Of a stretch of 64,000 nt of DNA, positions 8,766 through 16,769 are shown one piece after another. Position numbers and translations under genes: made by a program. How positions within the stretch are numbered: position 1 is the first letter of the stretch; each line of letters starts with the position of its first letter. Below the pieces are notes generated by a model. It saw only the letters and a program-made list of their open reading frames with translations, did no database searches and was not told where the DNA came from. Origin of the DNA: Desulfallas sp. Bu1-1 (GTDB lineage Bacteria; Bacillota; Desulfotomaculia; Desulfotomaculales; Desulfallaceae). The DNA is taken from NCBI RefSeq assembly GCF_015594625.1, contig NZ_JADNRQ010000004.1, forward strand, positions 124,001 to 188,000, in the 5' to 3' direction.

Positions 8766-10964
8766 TTATTTTTGTACTGGAATAATAAAGGTAAACTTTG
8801 TTCCTTTACCTTGAATGCTATCCACAGTAATTTGACCGCCATGGGCTTCTATTATAGCCTTTGATATAGCCAGTCCAAGTCCACTTCCTTCCTTATAGTT
8901 GCTCCCTTTGTAAAAACGATTAAAAATATGGGGTAAATCCGGTTGCGGTATGCCGATACCGGTATCTATGATACTGATTTGGAGAAAATCATCAAGTTGA
9001 GTAATCTTGACAGTTATCAACCCGCTTTCCGGGGTGTACTTTAATGCGTTATGAATTAAATTATTGAAAACCTGTACTATTCTGTCCGGGTCTATAAAAA
9101 CCAACGGCAAGTCTTTAGGTAAATCATATGAAAACCTGATATTCTTCTTTTCAAAAAGGATTGATACTTCTTCAAAGTACTGGTTGAGCATCTCTGCTAA
9201 TTTAACGAATTTAAAATTCAATGCCTGCCCGGATTCAAGTTGGGATAATATAAATAAATCACTAATTAATCGTTCCATTTGCAGGCATTTGGTATAAATC
9301 TTTTTGAGGCATTGCTCCATTTCCGCCTGGTCCATGGGAAGGCTGTCCTTTATTGTTTCAACGTATCCCTGTATTATCATCAAGGGTGTTCTTAATTCGT
9401 GCGACACATTTGTAAGCAGTTCTTTGCGGGATTGTTCCGTTTTGCTTAGCTTTTTTATGGTTTGTTCCAGCTGCCGGTTCATTTTAGTTAATTCTATTGT
9501 TCTTTTTTTGACTTTTATATCCAATAACTGGTTTAGTTCCGTCAGTTCGCGGTTAAGTTTTTCTTTTTCCAGGGCTTTTTGTTTTAATCTTTGAATAGTT
9601 TCATATAACTTTTGGGACATATCATTAAACGTTCTAGATAACAAAGCTATTTCATCATTTGATTTTACAGGAATTTTTATAAATTCTCCTTTGCTGATGG
9701 CTTTTGCACCCTCGGTTAACTTTTTAATCGGTTTACTGATTTTGTTGGAAAACAGGATTGATAACCCGATACTAAACAATATTAATACGATGAAAAAGGC
9801 AAGAAAGTGTTTTAATATCGAAACTATTGAATCATTTATTAGTTTTTTTACGTTTAATTGAAATGGAAGAAAAATCTCTGCTTCGGGAATAACATAAATT
9901 AATTTCCAGTGTGCAGGAGAAGAATAAAGAACTAAATACTTTTTTTGATTGATTTCGATAAATTTATAACCAGAATAACTAGTTTTGATTAGTCTGTGTA
10001 TTTCCTTAGGCAATACATTAATTGCCAGCTCATTGGAGTAATCCGGCAATTTGTGATTGCTGTAAATAATCTCACCTGTATTGGTTACCAGGGCGGCATA
10101 GGCATTGGGTTGGGAGAATTTAATATTTAAAATATTATTTACTATCGCTTCCAGTTTTACATCAACGCCTACCACTCCAATAAATGAACCGTTTTTGGAA
10201 TATAGGGGCGCGTTGCAGGTTATAATTAAACCCTGTGTTGTAATATCATTGTAAATGTGAGTCCAGGTTACTTTTTTACCGGGGTTGTGTTTTGGGTCGG
10301 CACTGTAGTAAAACTCGTATTCCTGAAAGTTCAAATCAGCAGGCCATAATTTTTTGTTTATTAGAAAAGCATAGTCTAATTTGGGATAAACCCGTAAAGC
10401 ATTTTCAGCCAGTAAAACATAAGCCAGTACAATATTTTTATTGTTCAAGACAGCTGATCGCAAAAGGGGATCGAGGTGTTTTAGCTTATAAATCTTTTCC
10501 ATTAAATCCGCGGTAGGTTTGGTTGTGTTACTGATAAAGAAATTGGAAATTTCATAACCCTGGTAATACAAGGGACTGGATGAAAGGTAACCAAGATTAT
10601 CTTTTGTTATTATTGTTTTGGTATTGGGATAAGTATAATCGTTTAGGTGATTTAATATGTCTTCAGCCCTTTCTTGCAGTATCTGTACTGCACATTCTAT
10701 TTCATAGATTTGTAATTCAGTAATTTTGGCCTGGGATAAAATATTGTCCTCCTGCAGCGGAAGGATATTTTGCATGATGTATTTTTTGGATTCAAGCGTG
10801 GTTTTGTTAATTAAATTCATGGCTTCAAATACAGAGAACAAGCTAAAAAAAATAATCGGCAGCAAGGTTGTTAAAAGCATAAATATTAATATTTTAATGT
10901 AGACGGATGAGTCAAATATCTCCTTGAGCCTTGTTAAATAATAAGCCAATTGTTTTGAACGCAT
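8766..10964 (-). CDS. Membrane sensor histidine kinase with extracytoplasmic Cache-type domain
   Basis: A 732-residue kinase. An N-terminal membrane segment (about 22-50) and a second one (about 375-405) enclose a long extracytoplasmic region of dCache appearance (it contains VGVDVKLEAIVNNIL), followed by HAMP, a coiled coil, HisKA with His522 (SHELRTPLMI) and HATPase_c (NLIHNALKY, DTGIGI, GSGLGLAI). Cache domains often bind amino acids, amines or carboxylates. The stop lies in the region of the AOR terminator, and the gene follows its response regulator by 21 bases. It is much more A+T rich than its flanks. Its divergent placement next to the alanine dehydrogenase operon suggests that operon as target; this is inference. 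Confidence 0.93.
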   Translation of the reverse strand: MRSKQLAYYLTRLKEIFDSSVYIKILIFMLLTTLLPIIFFSLFSVFEAMNLINKTTLESKKYIMQNILPLQEDNILSQAKITELQIYEIECAVQILQERAEDILNHLNDYTYPNTKTIITKDNLGYLSSSPLYYQGYEISNFFISNTTKPTADLMEKIYKLKHLDPLLRSAVLNNKNIVLAYVLLAENALRVYPKLDYAFLINKKLWPADLNFQEYEFYYSADPKHNPGKKVTWTHIYNDITTQGLIITCNAPLYSKNGSFIGVVGVDVKLEAIVNNILNIKFSQPNAYAALVTNTGEIIYSNHKLPDYSNELAINVLPKEIHRLIKTSYSGYKFIEINQKKYLVLYSSPAHWKLIYVIPEAEIFLPFQLNVKKLINDSIVSILKHFLAFFIVLILFSIGLSILFSNKISKPIKKLTEGAKAISKGEFIKIPVKSNDEIALLSRTFNDMSQKLYETIQRLKQKALEKEKLNRELTELNQLLDIKVKKRTIELTKMNRQLEQTIKKLSKTEQSRKELLTNVSHELRTPLMIIQGYVETIKDSLPMDQAEMEQCLKKIYTKCLQMERLISDLFILSQLESGQALNFKFVKLAEMLNQYFEEVSILFEKKNIRFSYDLPKDLPLVFIDPDRIVQVFNNLIHNALKYTPESGLITVKITQLDDFLQISIIDTGIGIPQPDLPHIFNRFYKGSNYKEGSGLGLAISKAIIEAHGGQITVDSIQGKGTKFTFIIPVQK

Positions 10965-10985
10965 TTTATTTAACCTGCCTGAAGT

Positions 10986-11675
10986 TTATTTTGCAAATTT
11001 ATATCCTACTCCCCAGACCGTTTTTAAATATTCAGGTTCTCTGGGGTTTTTTTCTATTTTTTCTCGAATTCGCTTGATATGCACTATTACTGTTCGACTA
11101 TCACCCATGGCTTCATCTTGCCAGATTCTTTCATAGAGTTCTTCACGGCTAAAAATTCGGTTGGGGTTGGTAGCCATTAAGGCCAACAACTCAAATTCTT
11201 TGGCCGTAAAACTGATAGGCTTACCCGATACGAAAACTTCGTGACTGCTAAGATTTATTTCCAGGGAACCATGGTTGATAATATTATTATGCTTGTCTGA
11301 GCTGCATTCATGATGATAACACCTGCGCAAAAGGGCTTTTACGCGGGCGATCAGTTCGTTTAAACTAAACGGTTTGGTTAAATAGTCATCTCCCCCCAAA
11401 CCCAGTCCCAAAACCTTATCCGATTCGTCGCTTTTAGCGCTGATAAAAATAATGGGGGTAGATTTATTTTGACGTATCTTTCTGCAGATATCAAAGCCGT
11501 CCGCACCCGGAAGCATTATATCCAGTATTATTAAATCCGGCGCCCAAAATTGCATTAATCTAATTGCTTCATCGGGGCTAGAGGTTGTCAATACTTCAAA
11601 ACCTTCCCGGTAGAGGTATTTCTTGATTAATTCCAGCATTTCAATTTCATCATCAACAACAAGTATTTTTTTCAT
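10986..11675 (-). CDS. OmpR/PhoB-family response regulator
   Basis: A 229-residue regulator. The receiver domain has Asp8-Asp9, phospho-acceptor Asp52 (LIILDIMLPG) and Lys in YLTKPF, followed by a C-terminal winged helix (FTAKEFELLALMATNPNRI; DSRTVIVHIKRIREKI; WGVGYKF). ATG 11675 is preferred because GGAGGG lies about seven bases upstream; the upstream in-frame start would add nine residues. It precedes its kinase in the same minus-strand operon. A palindromic site at 11780-11801 lies in its upstream region, facing the ald operon, and is a candidate operator. Confidence 0.94.
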   Translation of the reverse strand: MKKILVVDDEIEMLELIKKYLYREGFEVLTTSSPDEAIRLMQFWAPDLIILDIMLPGADGFDICRKIRQNKSTPIIFISAKSDESDKVLGLGLGGDDYLTKPFSLNELIARVKALLRRCYHHECSSDKHNNIINHGSLEINLSSHEVFVSGKPISFTAKEFELLALMATNPNRIFSREELYERIWQDEAMGDSRTVIVHIKRIREKIEKNPREPEYLKTVWGVGYKFAK

Positions 11676-12086
11676 AAACATCCCTCCAATTATGTTAGGC
11701 ATAATCAGAGATTTCAGCGGTTGAAAAAAACCTGATTAGGTTCAAAAGTAAAATTATGAAAAAAGCAGTTTTTTTTGACATCTGCAGTCTTAGCTGCAGA
11801 TTTAATTATTTTTTTAATTATATCATAACTTTTTAAATAATTTTTATATTAAGAAAATTTTTACTAAAAGTTCATTTTAATTTCATTTTTATTTTAGTTT
11901 TTCTTATTAATTGTTAGTTATAGTTGTTTAAAAACAGTGAAGCATTCAAAAAAGTTGATCTTCAAAAGGGAGGTTGGTCATCAAAAATAGTTGATAAAAA
12001 TATAAATGTTGCCGTTTAACTTAAGATTAAAAGTTAATTTGAACTAAACATTTTGTCAGCAGGTTGACTGAAGTGGGGGTGTTCGC
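11676..12086. other. Divergent regulatory region between the two-component system and ald
   Basis: About 410 bp, very A+T rich with long T and A tracts. It must hold promoters for both directions. The only clear structure is the inverted repeat at 11780-11801. GGGGGTG at 12074-12080 is the ald ribosome binding site. No gene is visible. Confidence 0.7.
11780..11801. promoter_or_regulatory. Inverted repeat, candidate operator
   Basis: The perfect 8-bp arms ATCTGCAG and CTGCAGAT are separated by six bases, about 105 bp upstream of the response regulator start and about 285 bp upstream of ald. The symmetry fits a dimeric DNA-binding protein. T-tracts follow it on the plus strand, so a terminator-like role for an upstream transcript is the alternative. 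Confidence 0.4.
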
Positions 12087-13196
12087 ATGATAATTGGTGT
12101 TCCAAAGGAGATTAAAGACAATGAGAACCGGGTTGCAATAACACCTTCGGGTGTTTCGGAATTGAAAGGTGACGGCCACGAAATACTGGTGCAGGCCGGT
12201 GCGGGTGAGGGCAGCGGCATTACGGACAGTGAATATATCAGCGCCGGTGCCAGAGTTGTGCCTTCGGCCGAGGCAATTTACAGAAACTCTGAAATGATCC
12301 TTAAGGTCAAGGAGCCCATTGCTTCGGAATATGACTTTTTGGGGCAAGGACAGATTTTATTTACTTATTTACATTTAGCAGCGGATAAAACACTTACTGA
12401 AGTTTTAGTACAGAAGGGCGTTTCCGCCATTGCTTATGAAACTGTACAGACTGATAAAGGCACTTTACCTTTGCTTGCGCCCATGAGTGAAGTTGCCGGA
12501 AGAATGGCCATTATAATCGGCGCCCAATATTTGCAACGCGTTCACGGGGGGCGTGGATTACTGCCCGGGGGGGTTCCCGGCGTTTTACCGGCCAATGTAT
12601 TGATCATCGGAGGCGGAACTGTGGGCATAAATGCGGCTAAAATGGCCGTCGGGCTGGGGGCAAATGTTACTATTTTGGACGTTAATATTGATCAGTTGCG
12701 TTATATTGATGATATTTTCGGATCCAAGGTAAAGACTTTCAAGTCAACGGCTTACAACATAGCTTCATTGTTGCCCACATGTGACCTGTTAATCGGCGCG
12801 GTTTTGATTCCCGGGGCAAAGGCACCTAAGCTGGTAACCAGGGAAATGCTTCAAGAAATGCCGGTAGGCTCTGTAATTGTTGATGTTGCCGTTGACCAGG
12901 GCGGATGTATTGAAACCAGCAGGCCAACGACGCACAGCAATCCTACCTTTGAAGTTGACGGAGTAATACACTATTGCGTGGCCAACATGCCGGGCGCGGT
13001 ACCCAGAACATCAACTTTTGCCCTGAGCAACGTTACGTTACCTTACACCAGATTATTGGCTAAATACGGTGTAAAAAAAGCCATTAGGGAAAACAAAGAA
13101 TTAGCCAGGGGGGTGAATGTTATTGACGGAAAAATAACCTGTCAAGGGGTGGCAGAAGCGCACTGTATGGGAGAATATTTAAAACAAATTATTTAA
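12087..13196 (+). CDS. ald: Alanine dehydrogenase
   Basis: 369 residues, the usual length. The enzyme interconverts L-alanine and pyruvate plus ammonia with NAD(H). The N-terminus [20 protein letters not shown] is diagnostic. The Rossmann NAD-binding site is [21 protein letters not shown], followed by the conserved [13 protein letters not shown] block. ATG has GGGGGTG seven bases upstream. It is first in the operon that continues with a class III aminotransferase and an APC permease. In that setting its likely job is to recycle the alanine made by transamination back to pyruvate while yielding NADH. Probably controlled by the divergent two-component system. Confidence 0.96.
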   Translation: MIIGVPKEIKDNENRVAITPSGVSELKGDGHEILVQAGAGEGSGITDSEYISAGARVVPSAEAIYRNSEMILKVKEPIASEYDFLGQGQILFTYLHLAADKTLTEVLVQKGVSAIAYETVQTDKGTLPLLAPMSEVAGRMAIIIGAQYLQRVHGGRGLLPGGVPGVLPANVLIIGGGTVGINAAKMAVGLGANVTILDVNIDQLRYIDDIFGSKVKTFKSTAYNIASLLPTCDLLIGAVLIPGAKAPKLVTREMLQEMPVGSVIVDVAVDQGGCIETSRPTTHSNPTFEVDGVIHYCVANMPGAVPRTSTFALSNVTLPYTRLLAKYGVKKAIRENKELARGVNVIDGKITCQGVAEAHCMGEYLKQII

Positions 13197-13230
13197 ATTT
13201 AGTGATTATTTAATCAAGGAGGAGTTTTAT

Positions 13231-14664
13231 ATGGCAAAGATTCCATCAAATGTTGACTGGAACAAGGTTAAGGAGTGGGATGAAAAATATTACGTGCATC
13301 TGGATGTTACCAAGGAAGAATACGCACACGTTCCGGTTGCGGCGGTGGAAGGCGATTATATCATTTTGCCGGATGGCACAAGGCTGCTTGACTTTTTTAA
13401 CCAGCTTTATTGTGTGAACGCGGGACAGTGCAACCCTAAAATCCAGCAGGCTATTAGAGAAGCAACAGAAAGGTACGGCCACCTTTGGGAAGCTTATGCC
13501 ACGGATTACCGCTCCAAGGCAGCAAAGCTTTTAATAGAAGATATATTGGGTCCCGATGATTGGGCAGGCAAGGTTAGTTTTGTTTCCACCGGCAGTGAGG
13601 CTGTTGAAAAGGCTTTGATTTTGGCAAAACTGTACAAGAACAGGCCCAACATTATCACCAGGGAATATGCTTACCACGGTTGGACCATGGGAGCAGCTGG
13701 TTGCACAAGGTTGAGAGGTATTAGAAGCGGCCTGGCAGACCCCAAGGACCCGGTGGTATGCAGGGTTGTGCCCAATCACCCCGGTTCGGGGTACCACCTT
13801 GCCCCTGCCCCGAACTGCTTCAGGTGCAGCCTGGGACATACCTATCCCGAATGCAAGTTAAGCGATGGCAAGCTGCCGTGTGTGCTGGCAACCGAATACA
13901 AAATTAAATCTATTGGCCCAGATACCGTTGCCGCCATGATTACTGAAATATCTTTTGGCGCTGCTACAATTCACCCACCCAAAGAATATATTCCACAAAT
14001 TCGCCAAATGACTAAAGAACTGGATATTCTTTGGATCTGTGATGAAGTATTAACCGGTTTCGGTCGTTTAGGCACATGGTTTGCGTACCAGCAATATGAC
14101 GTTAAGCCTGACATTATGACCATGGCTAAGGGTATAGTCAGCTCGGCATTGCCGGCCGGTGGGGTTGTAATCAGCAAGGAGATTGCTGAATTCCTTGATG
14201 AGTGGAGATGGTGGCATGTCGGCACTTTCTCGGCGCACCCGGTGGCAATGGCGGCGGTAGCTGCTAACTTGGAATACATGCTGGAAGTTGACCTGCCTAA
14301 AATGGCTGATGAAGCAGGCAAGTACTTCGGGGCCAAACTCAAGGAACTGGAAGAAAAACATAAGTGCGTAGGGCTTGTTGCAGGCAAGGGAATGCTTTGG
14401 CAGGTTGAAATTGTTAAAAATAAGAAGACCAAGGAATTGTTTGCACCCGAGGATCGCCATACGGTTTATGCCGGGGATATTAGTATGTATCCCAGTGTAT
14501 TTATTCGCAACAAGTGCGTTGAAAAAGGCGTTATGCTTGGCGGGTTTACCCCCAATACCCTGCGTATCGGGGCATCGCTAAATGTTACCAAGGAGTCAAT
14601 GGATAAAGCTATTGACGCCCTCGATTATGCGCTGGGTTGCCTGGATGAATATTGCACCGAGTAA
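13231..14664 (+). CDS. Class III (omega-amino acid type) aminotransferase, PLP dependent
   Basis: A 477-residue fold-type I PLP enzyme. DEVLTGFGRLGTWFAYQ and PDIMTMAKG carry the PLP aspartate and catalytic Lys300. A Cys-containing segment (CFRCSLGHTYPECKL, about 200-215) precedes GPDTVAAMITE, as in omega-amino acid:pyruvate aminotransferases. ATG has AAGGAGGAG upstream. It lies 34 bases after ald, which fits pyruvate as amino acceptor. Candidate donors are taurine/hypotaurine, beta-alanine, GABA or putrescine-like amines; sequence alone does not decide. A perfect hairpin follows before the permease gene. Confidence 0.93.
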   Translation: MAKIPSNVDWNKVKEWDEKYYVHLDVTKEEYAHVPVAAVEGDYIILPDGTRLLDFFNQLYCVNAGQCNPKIQQAIREATERYGHLWEAYATDYRSKAAKLLIEDILGPDDWAGKVSFVSTGSEAVEKALILAKLYKNRPNIITREYAYHGWTMGAAGCTRLRGIRSGLADPKDPVVCRVVPNHPGSGYHLAPAPNCFRCSLGHTYPECKLSDGKLPCVLATEYKIKSIGPDTVAAMITEISFGAATIHPPKEYIPQIRQMTKELDILWICDEVLTGFGRLGTWFAYQQYDVKPDIMTMAKGIVSSALPAGGVVISKEIAEFLDEWRWWHVGTFSAHPVAMAAVAANLEYMLEVDLPKMADEAGKYFGAKLKELEEKHKCVGLVAGKGMLWQVEIVKNKKTKELFAPEDRHTVYAGDISMYPSVFIRNKCVEKGVMLGGFTPNTLRIGASLNVTKESMDKAIDALDYALGCLDEYCTE

Positions 14665-14689
14665 AGTATGCAAGCTCAAGAATAAATAT

Positions 14690-14721
14690 CCGGCTTGGTA
14701 GAGTTGATTCTACCAAGCCGG
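14690..14721 (+). terminator. Perfect intercistronic hairpin (attenuator or mRNA-processing type)
   Basis: A 13-bp perfect stem (14690-14702 with 14709-14721) and a six-base loop lie 25 bases after the aminotransferase stop and about 30 before the permease. The arm is followed by an A-run, not Ts, so efficient termination on the plus strand is doubtful. It may protect the upstream mRNA or lower permease expression. Confidence 0.6.
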
Positions 14722-14749
14722 AAAAATTCCTTGCAAACCTAGGAAAGGG

Positions 14750-16123
14750 ATGATTAAAAACATGTCCGAAAGCCAAGAATTGAAAAGGGTTTTGGGTATG
14801 GGCTCCATTTTTGCAGTCTCTGTCGGACTTGTCTGTGCTTCCAGCACGCTTGTCAGTAACTTTAACGGGTTTGGTATTGCAGGGCCTGCTTTTATCATCT
14901 CGCTGATAATTGCTTTTGGATTAAACTTGCTGGTGGTGTTGTCTTTTTCAGAACTGGCCACAATGTTTCCGCAGGCCGGGGGTATTTATCAATATACCAA
15001 GGAAGCTTTTACAAGGGGTAAAGCCATTTTAAGCACAGGGGTGGGAACTACCTACTGGGGTATGATGGGCTTTGTTTTTGCCGCGGAAATTGGAGCCGGT
15101 GCTTGGGCTTTGCAACATGCCACAGGGGTTGGCAGCCTTGTAAGTTGGATTCTATTTATCACGATCACCTGCTGTGTTATCAACTTGTTAGGTATTCAGT
15201 TGGCAGCTTGGGTTGAAATGTTATTAGTAATTTTTATGATTATCGTAAGGGTCGGTTTTGGATTGATTGCAGCCGGAGGAGCGACTCAGGCCGGCAAGTT
15301 TGATTGGGGTTTAATCGCTAATTTTGCCCCGTTTGGCTGGGGTGCGGTATTTTTAGCCATTCCCCTTGCCTTTTGGCTTTTTGTCGGACTCGAATTTGCG
15401 GTTCCCCTAGTTGAAGAAACAATTGATCCCGAAAGAAATCTACCCTGGGGGATGATTCTAGGCATACTGGCCATCCTCTTCATCAATGTGGCAATGGGTT
15501 TGGGGGTTGTCGGTGTTCTTGACCCCGTTAAGGATAATGCCTTGCTGGTTGGTAATAGTCCGCAAATTGACGTCGGTATGGCATTGTTGGGGAAATTTGG
15601 CCTGTTGCTCATGGGTATAGCTTCTTTTACCGCTTCAATGGGCTCGGTTAATGTAGCTTTCGCGTCCATACCCAGGATTGCTTATGCCATGGCGAGGGAA
15701 GGCTTGTGGCCCAAAATTTTTGCCTACGTTCATCCCAAGTACAAAACGCCCTGGGCGGCAATCTTCCTAACCTTTATTCTGTTTACGATAGGCCCTATGC
15801 TGTGGAATGACGTGGTATATTTGATCAATGCGTCAGCTTTTATCTGGCTGTTGATATACCTATGGAGCAATTTTTTGGTAGTGAAATTTAAAATTGACCG
15901 CCCAAATCAACCCAGGCCTTTTAACAACCACATCCTTGTACCCGTATTCGGTGTGCTGTTGATTGCCGCGGTTGAGTATTTCACCTTTAAAGGGGCATGG
16001 GATGTTATCGGCATTGGGATTGCGTTTATGTGCTTATGTTTTATCTATGCAGCAATTTGGACATCTTTCAATAATCAGAAAATTGATAATATTGAAGCTA
16101 AAGCAACACAAACATCAGAATAA
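14750..16123 (+). CDS. APC-superfamily amino acid/amine permease
   Basis: A 457-residue integral membrane transporter with about 12 hydrophobic segments. The first helix motif (GSIFAVSVGLVCASST) and FSELATMFPQAGGIYQYTKEAF are typical of amino acid-polyamine-organocation permeases. ATG 14750 has AGGAAAGG just upstream; ATG 14762 is an alternative. Lying between the aminotransferase and the AOR operon half, it is the probable importer of the amine or amino acid degraded here. The substrate cannot be read from the sequence. Confidence 0.93.
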   Translation: MIKNMSESQELKRVLGMGSIFAVSVGLVCASSTLVSNFNGFGIAGPAFIISLIIAFGLNLLVVLSFSELATMFPQAGGIYQYTKEAFTRGKAILSTGVGTTYWGMMGFVFAAEIGAGAWALQHATGVGSLVSWILFITITCCVINLLGIQLAAWVEMLLVIFMIIVRVGFGLIAAGGATQAGKFDWGLIANFAPFGWGAVFLAIPLAFWLFVGLEFAVPLVEETIDPERNLPWGMILGILAILFINVAMGLGVVGVLDPVKDNALLVGNSPQIDVGMALLGKFGLLLMGIASFTASMGSVNVAFASIPRIAYAMAREGLWPKIFAYVHPKYKTPWAAIFLTFILFTIGPMLWNDVVYLINASAFIWLLIYLWSNFLVVKFKIDRPNQPRPFNNHILVPVFGVLLIAAVEYFTFKGAWDVIGIGIAFMCLCFIYAAIWTSFNNQKIDNIEAKATQTSE

Positions 16124-16128
16124 TTAGC

Positions 16129-16767
16129 GTGAGTAAAACCGATATAAAAATGGGTGTGAACATGCGCCGTGTTTATGACGTTAAGAGACTGGCGATATTA
16201 AAGCAGGTTGCGGAAGTTTTATCCGGCCTGGGGGTTGGGTGTCAAATATGCGAGCAAACTAAAACGGCCATGGTTGGCAGTTCAGTATGGGATCGATTAG
16301 AGTTAAAGTTTGTCACTGAAAAAAAAATGATGGGTGCCATGATTAAAAGTTTGCACGAAGGAACTGTAAAATGCAGCTGCCCGTGTCAGCAGGGTACAAA
16401 ACTGGATGCTAGGCTGAGATGGAGCGGGAATTTGATTAGGGCAAAACCTTTCTTTGCGAGTAGGAATAACGATTGTGTTATTGGCCGTTTGCTAAAAAGC
16501 TTCAATAACGATGAAAGTTTCATTGCTCTTGTTAATCGAGGCGGGATTAAATCTTTAAGGGCGACTTGTAACTCAAGTGTAGGTAATAAAGTGATTAACC
16601 TGCAACTTCAACCCATGGCAGGCACGATTTCTGTTATATATTTCCCACCCGTTCCTCCCTTTACGGTGAATTTGCATGAGGAAGAAATTAAATCTTGCTA
16701 CCTTATTTTTGAACAAATTGGAAATTTACTAATAAAGAATTTAATTGTTAAAGAAAGAGGGGGTTGA
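16129..16767 (+). CDS. Unrecognised protein in the amine/AOR operon
   Basis: A 212-residue soluble-looking protein that I do not recognise. It has a Cys-rich KCSCPCQQG (about residues 82-90) and other cysteines (GCQICEQ near 40, DCVIG near 125), no signal peptide and no obvious membrane segment. The start is GTG 16129 with no good ribosome binding site; ATG 16150 or 16162 are alternatives, and coupling to the permease stop five bases upstream is likely. Its stop (16765-16767) lies two bases before the ATG of the second AOR gene, so the two are tightly linked. An accessory, sensory or maturation role for the aldehyde-oxidising step is possible, from context only. Confidence 0.78.
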   Translation: MSKTDIKMGVNMRRVYDVKRLAILKQVAEVLSGLGVGCQICEQTKTAMVGSSVWDRLELKFVTEKKMMGAMIKSLHEGTVKCSCPCQQGTKLDARLRWSGNLIRAKPFFASRNNDCVIGRLLKSFNNDESFIALVNRGGIKSLRATCNSSVGNKVINLQLQPMAGTISVIYFPPVPPFTVNLHEEEIKSCYLIFEQIGNLLIKNLIVKERGG

Positions 16768-16769
16768 CT

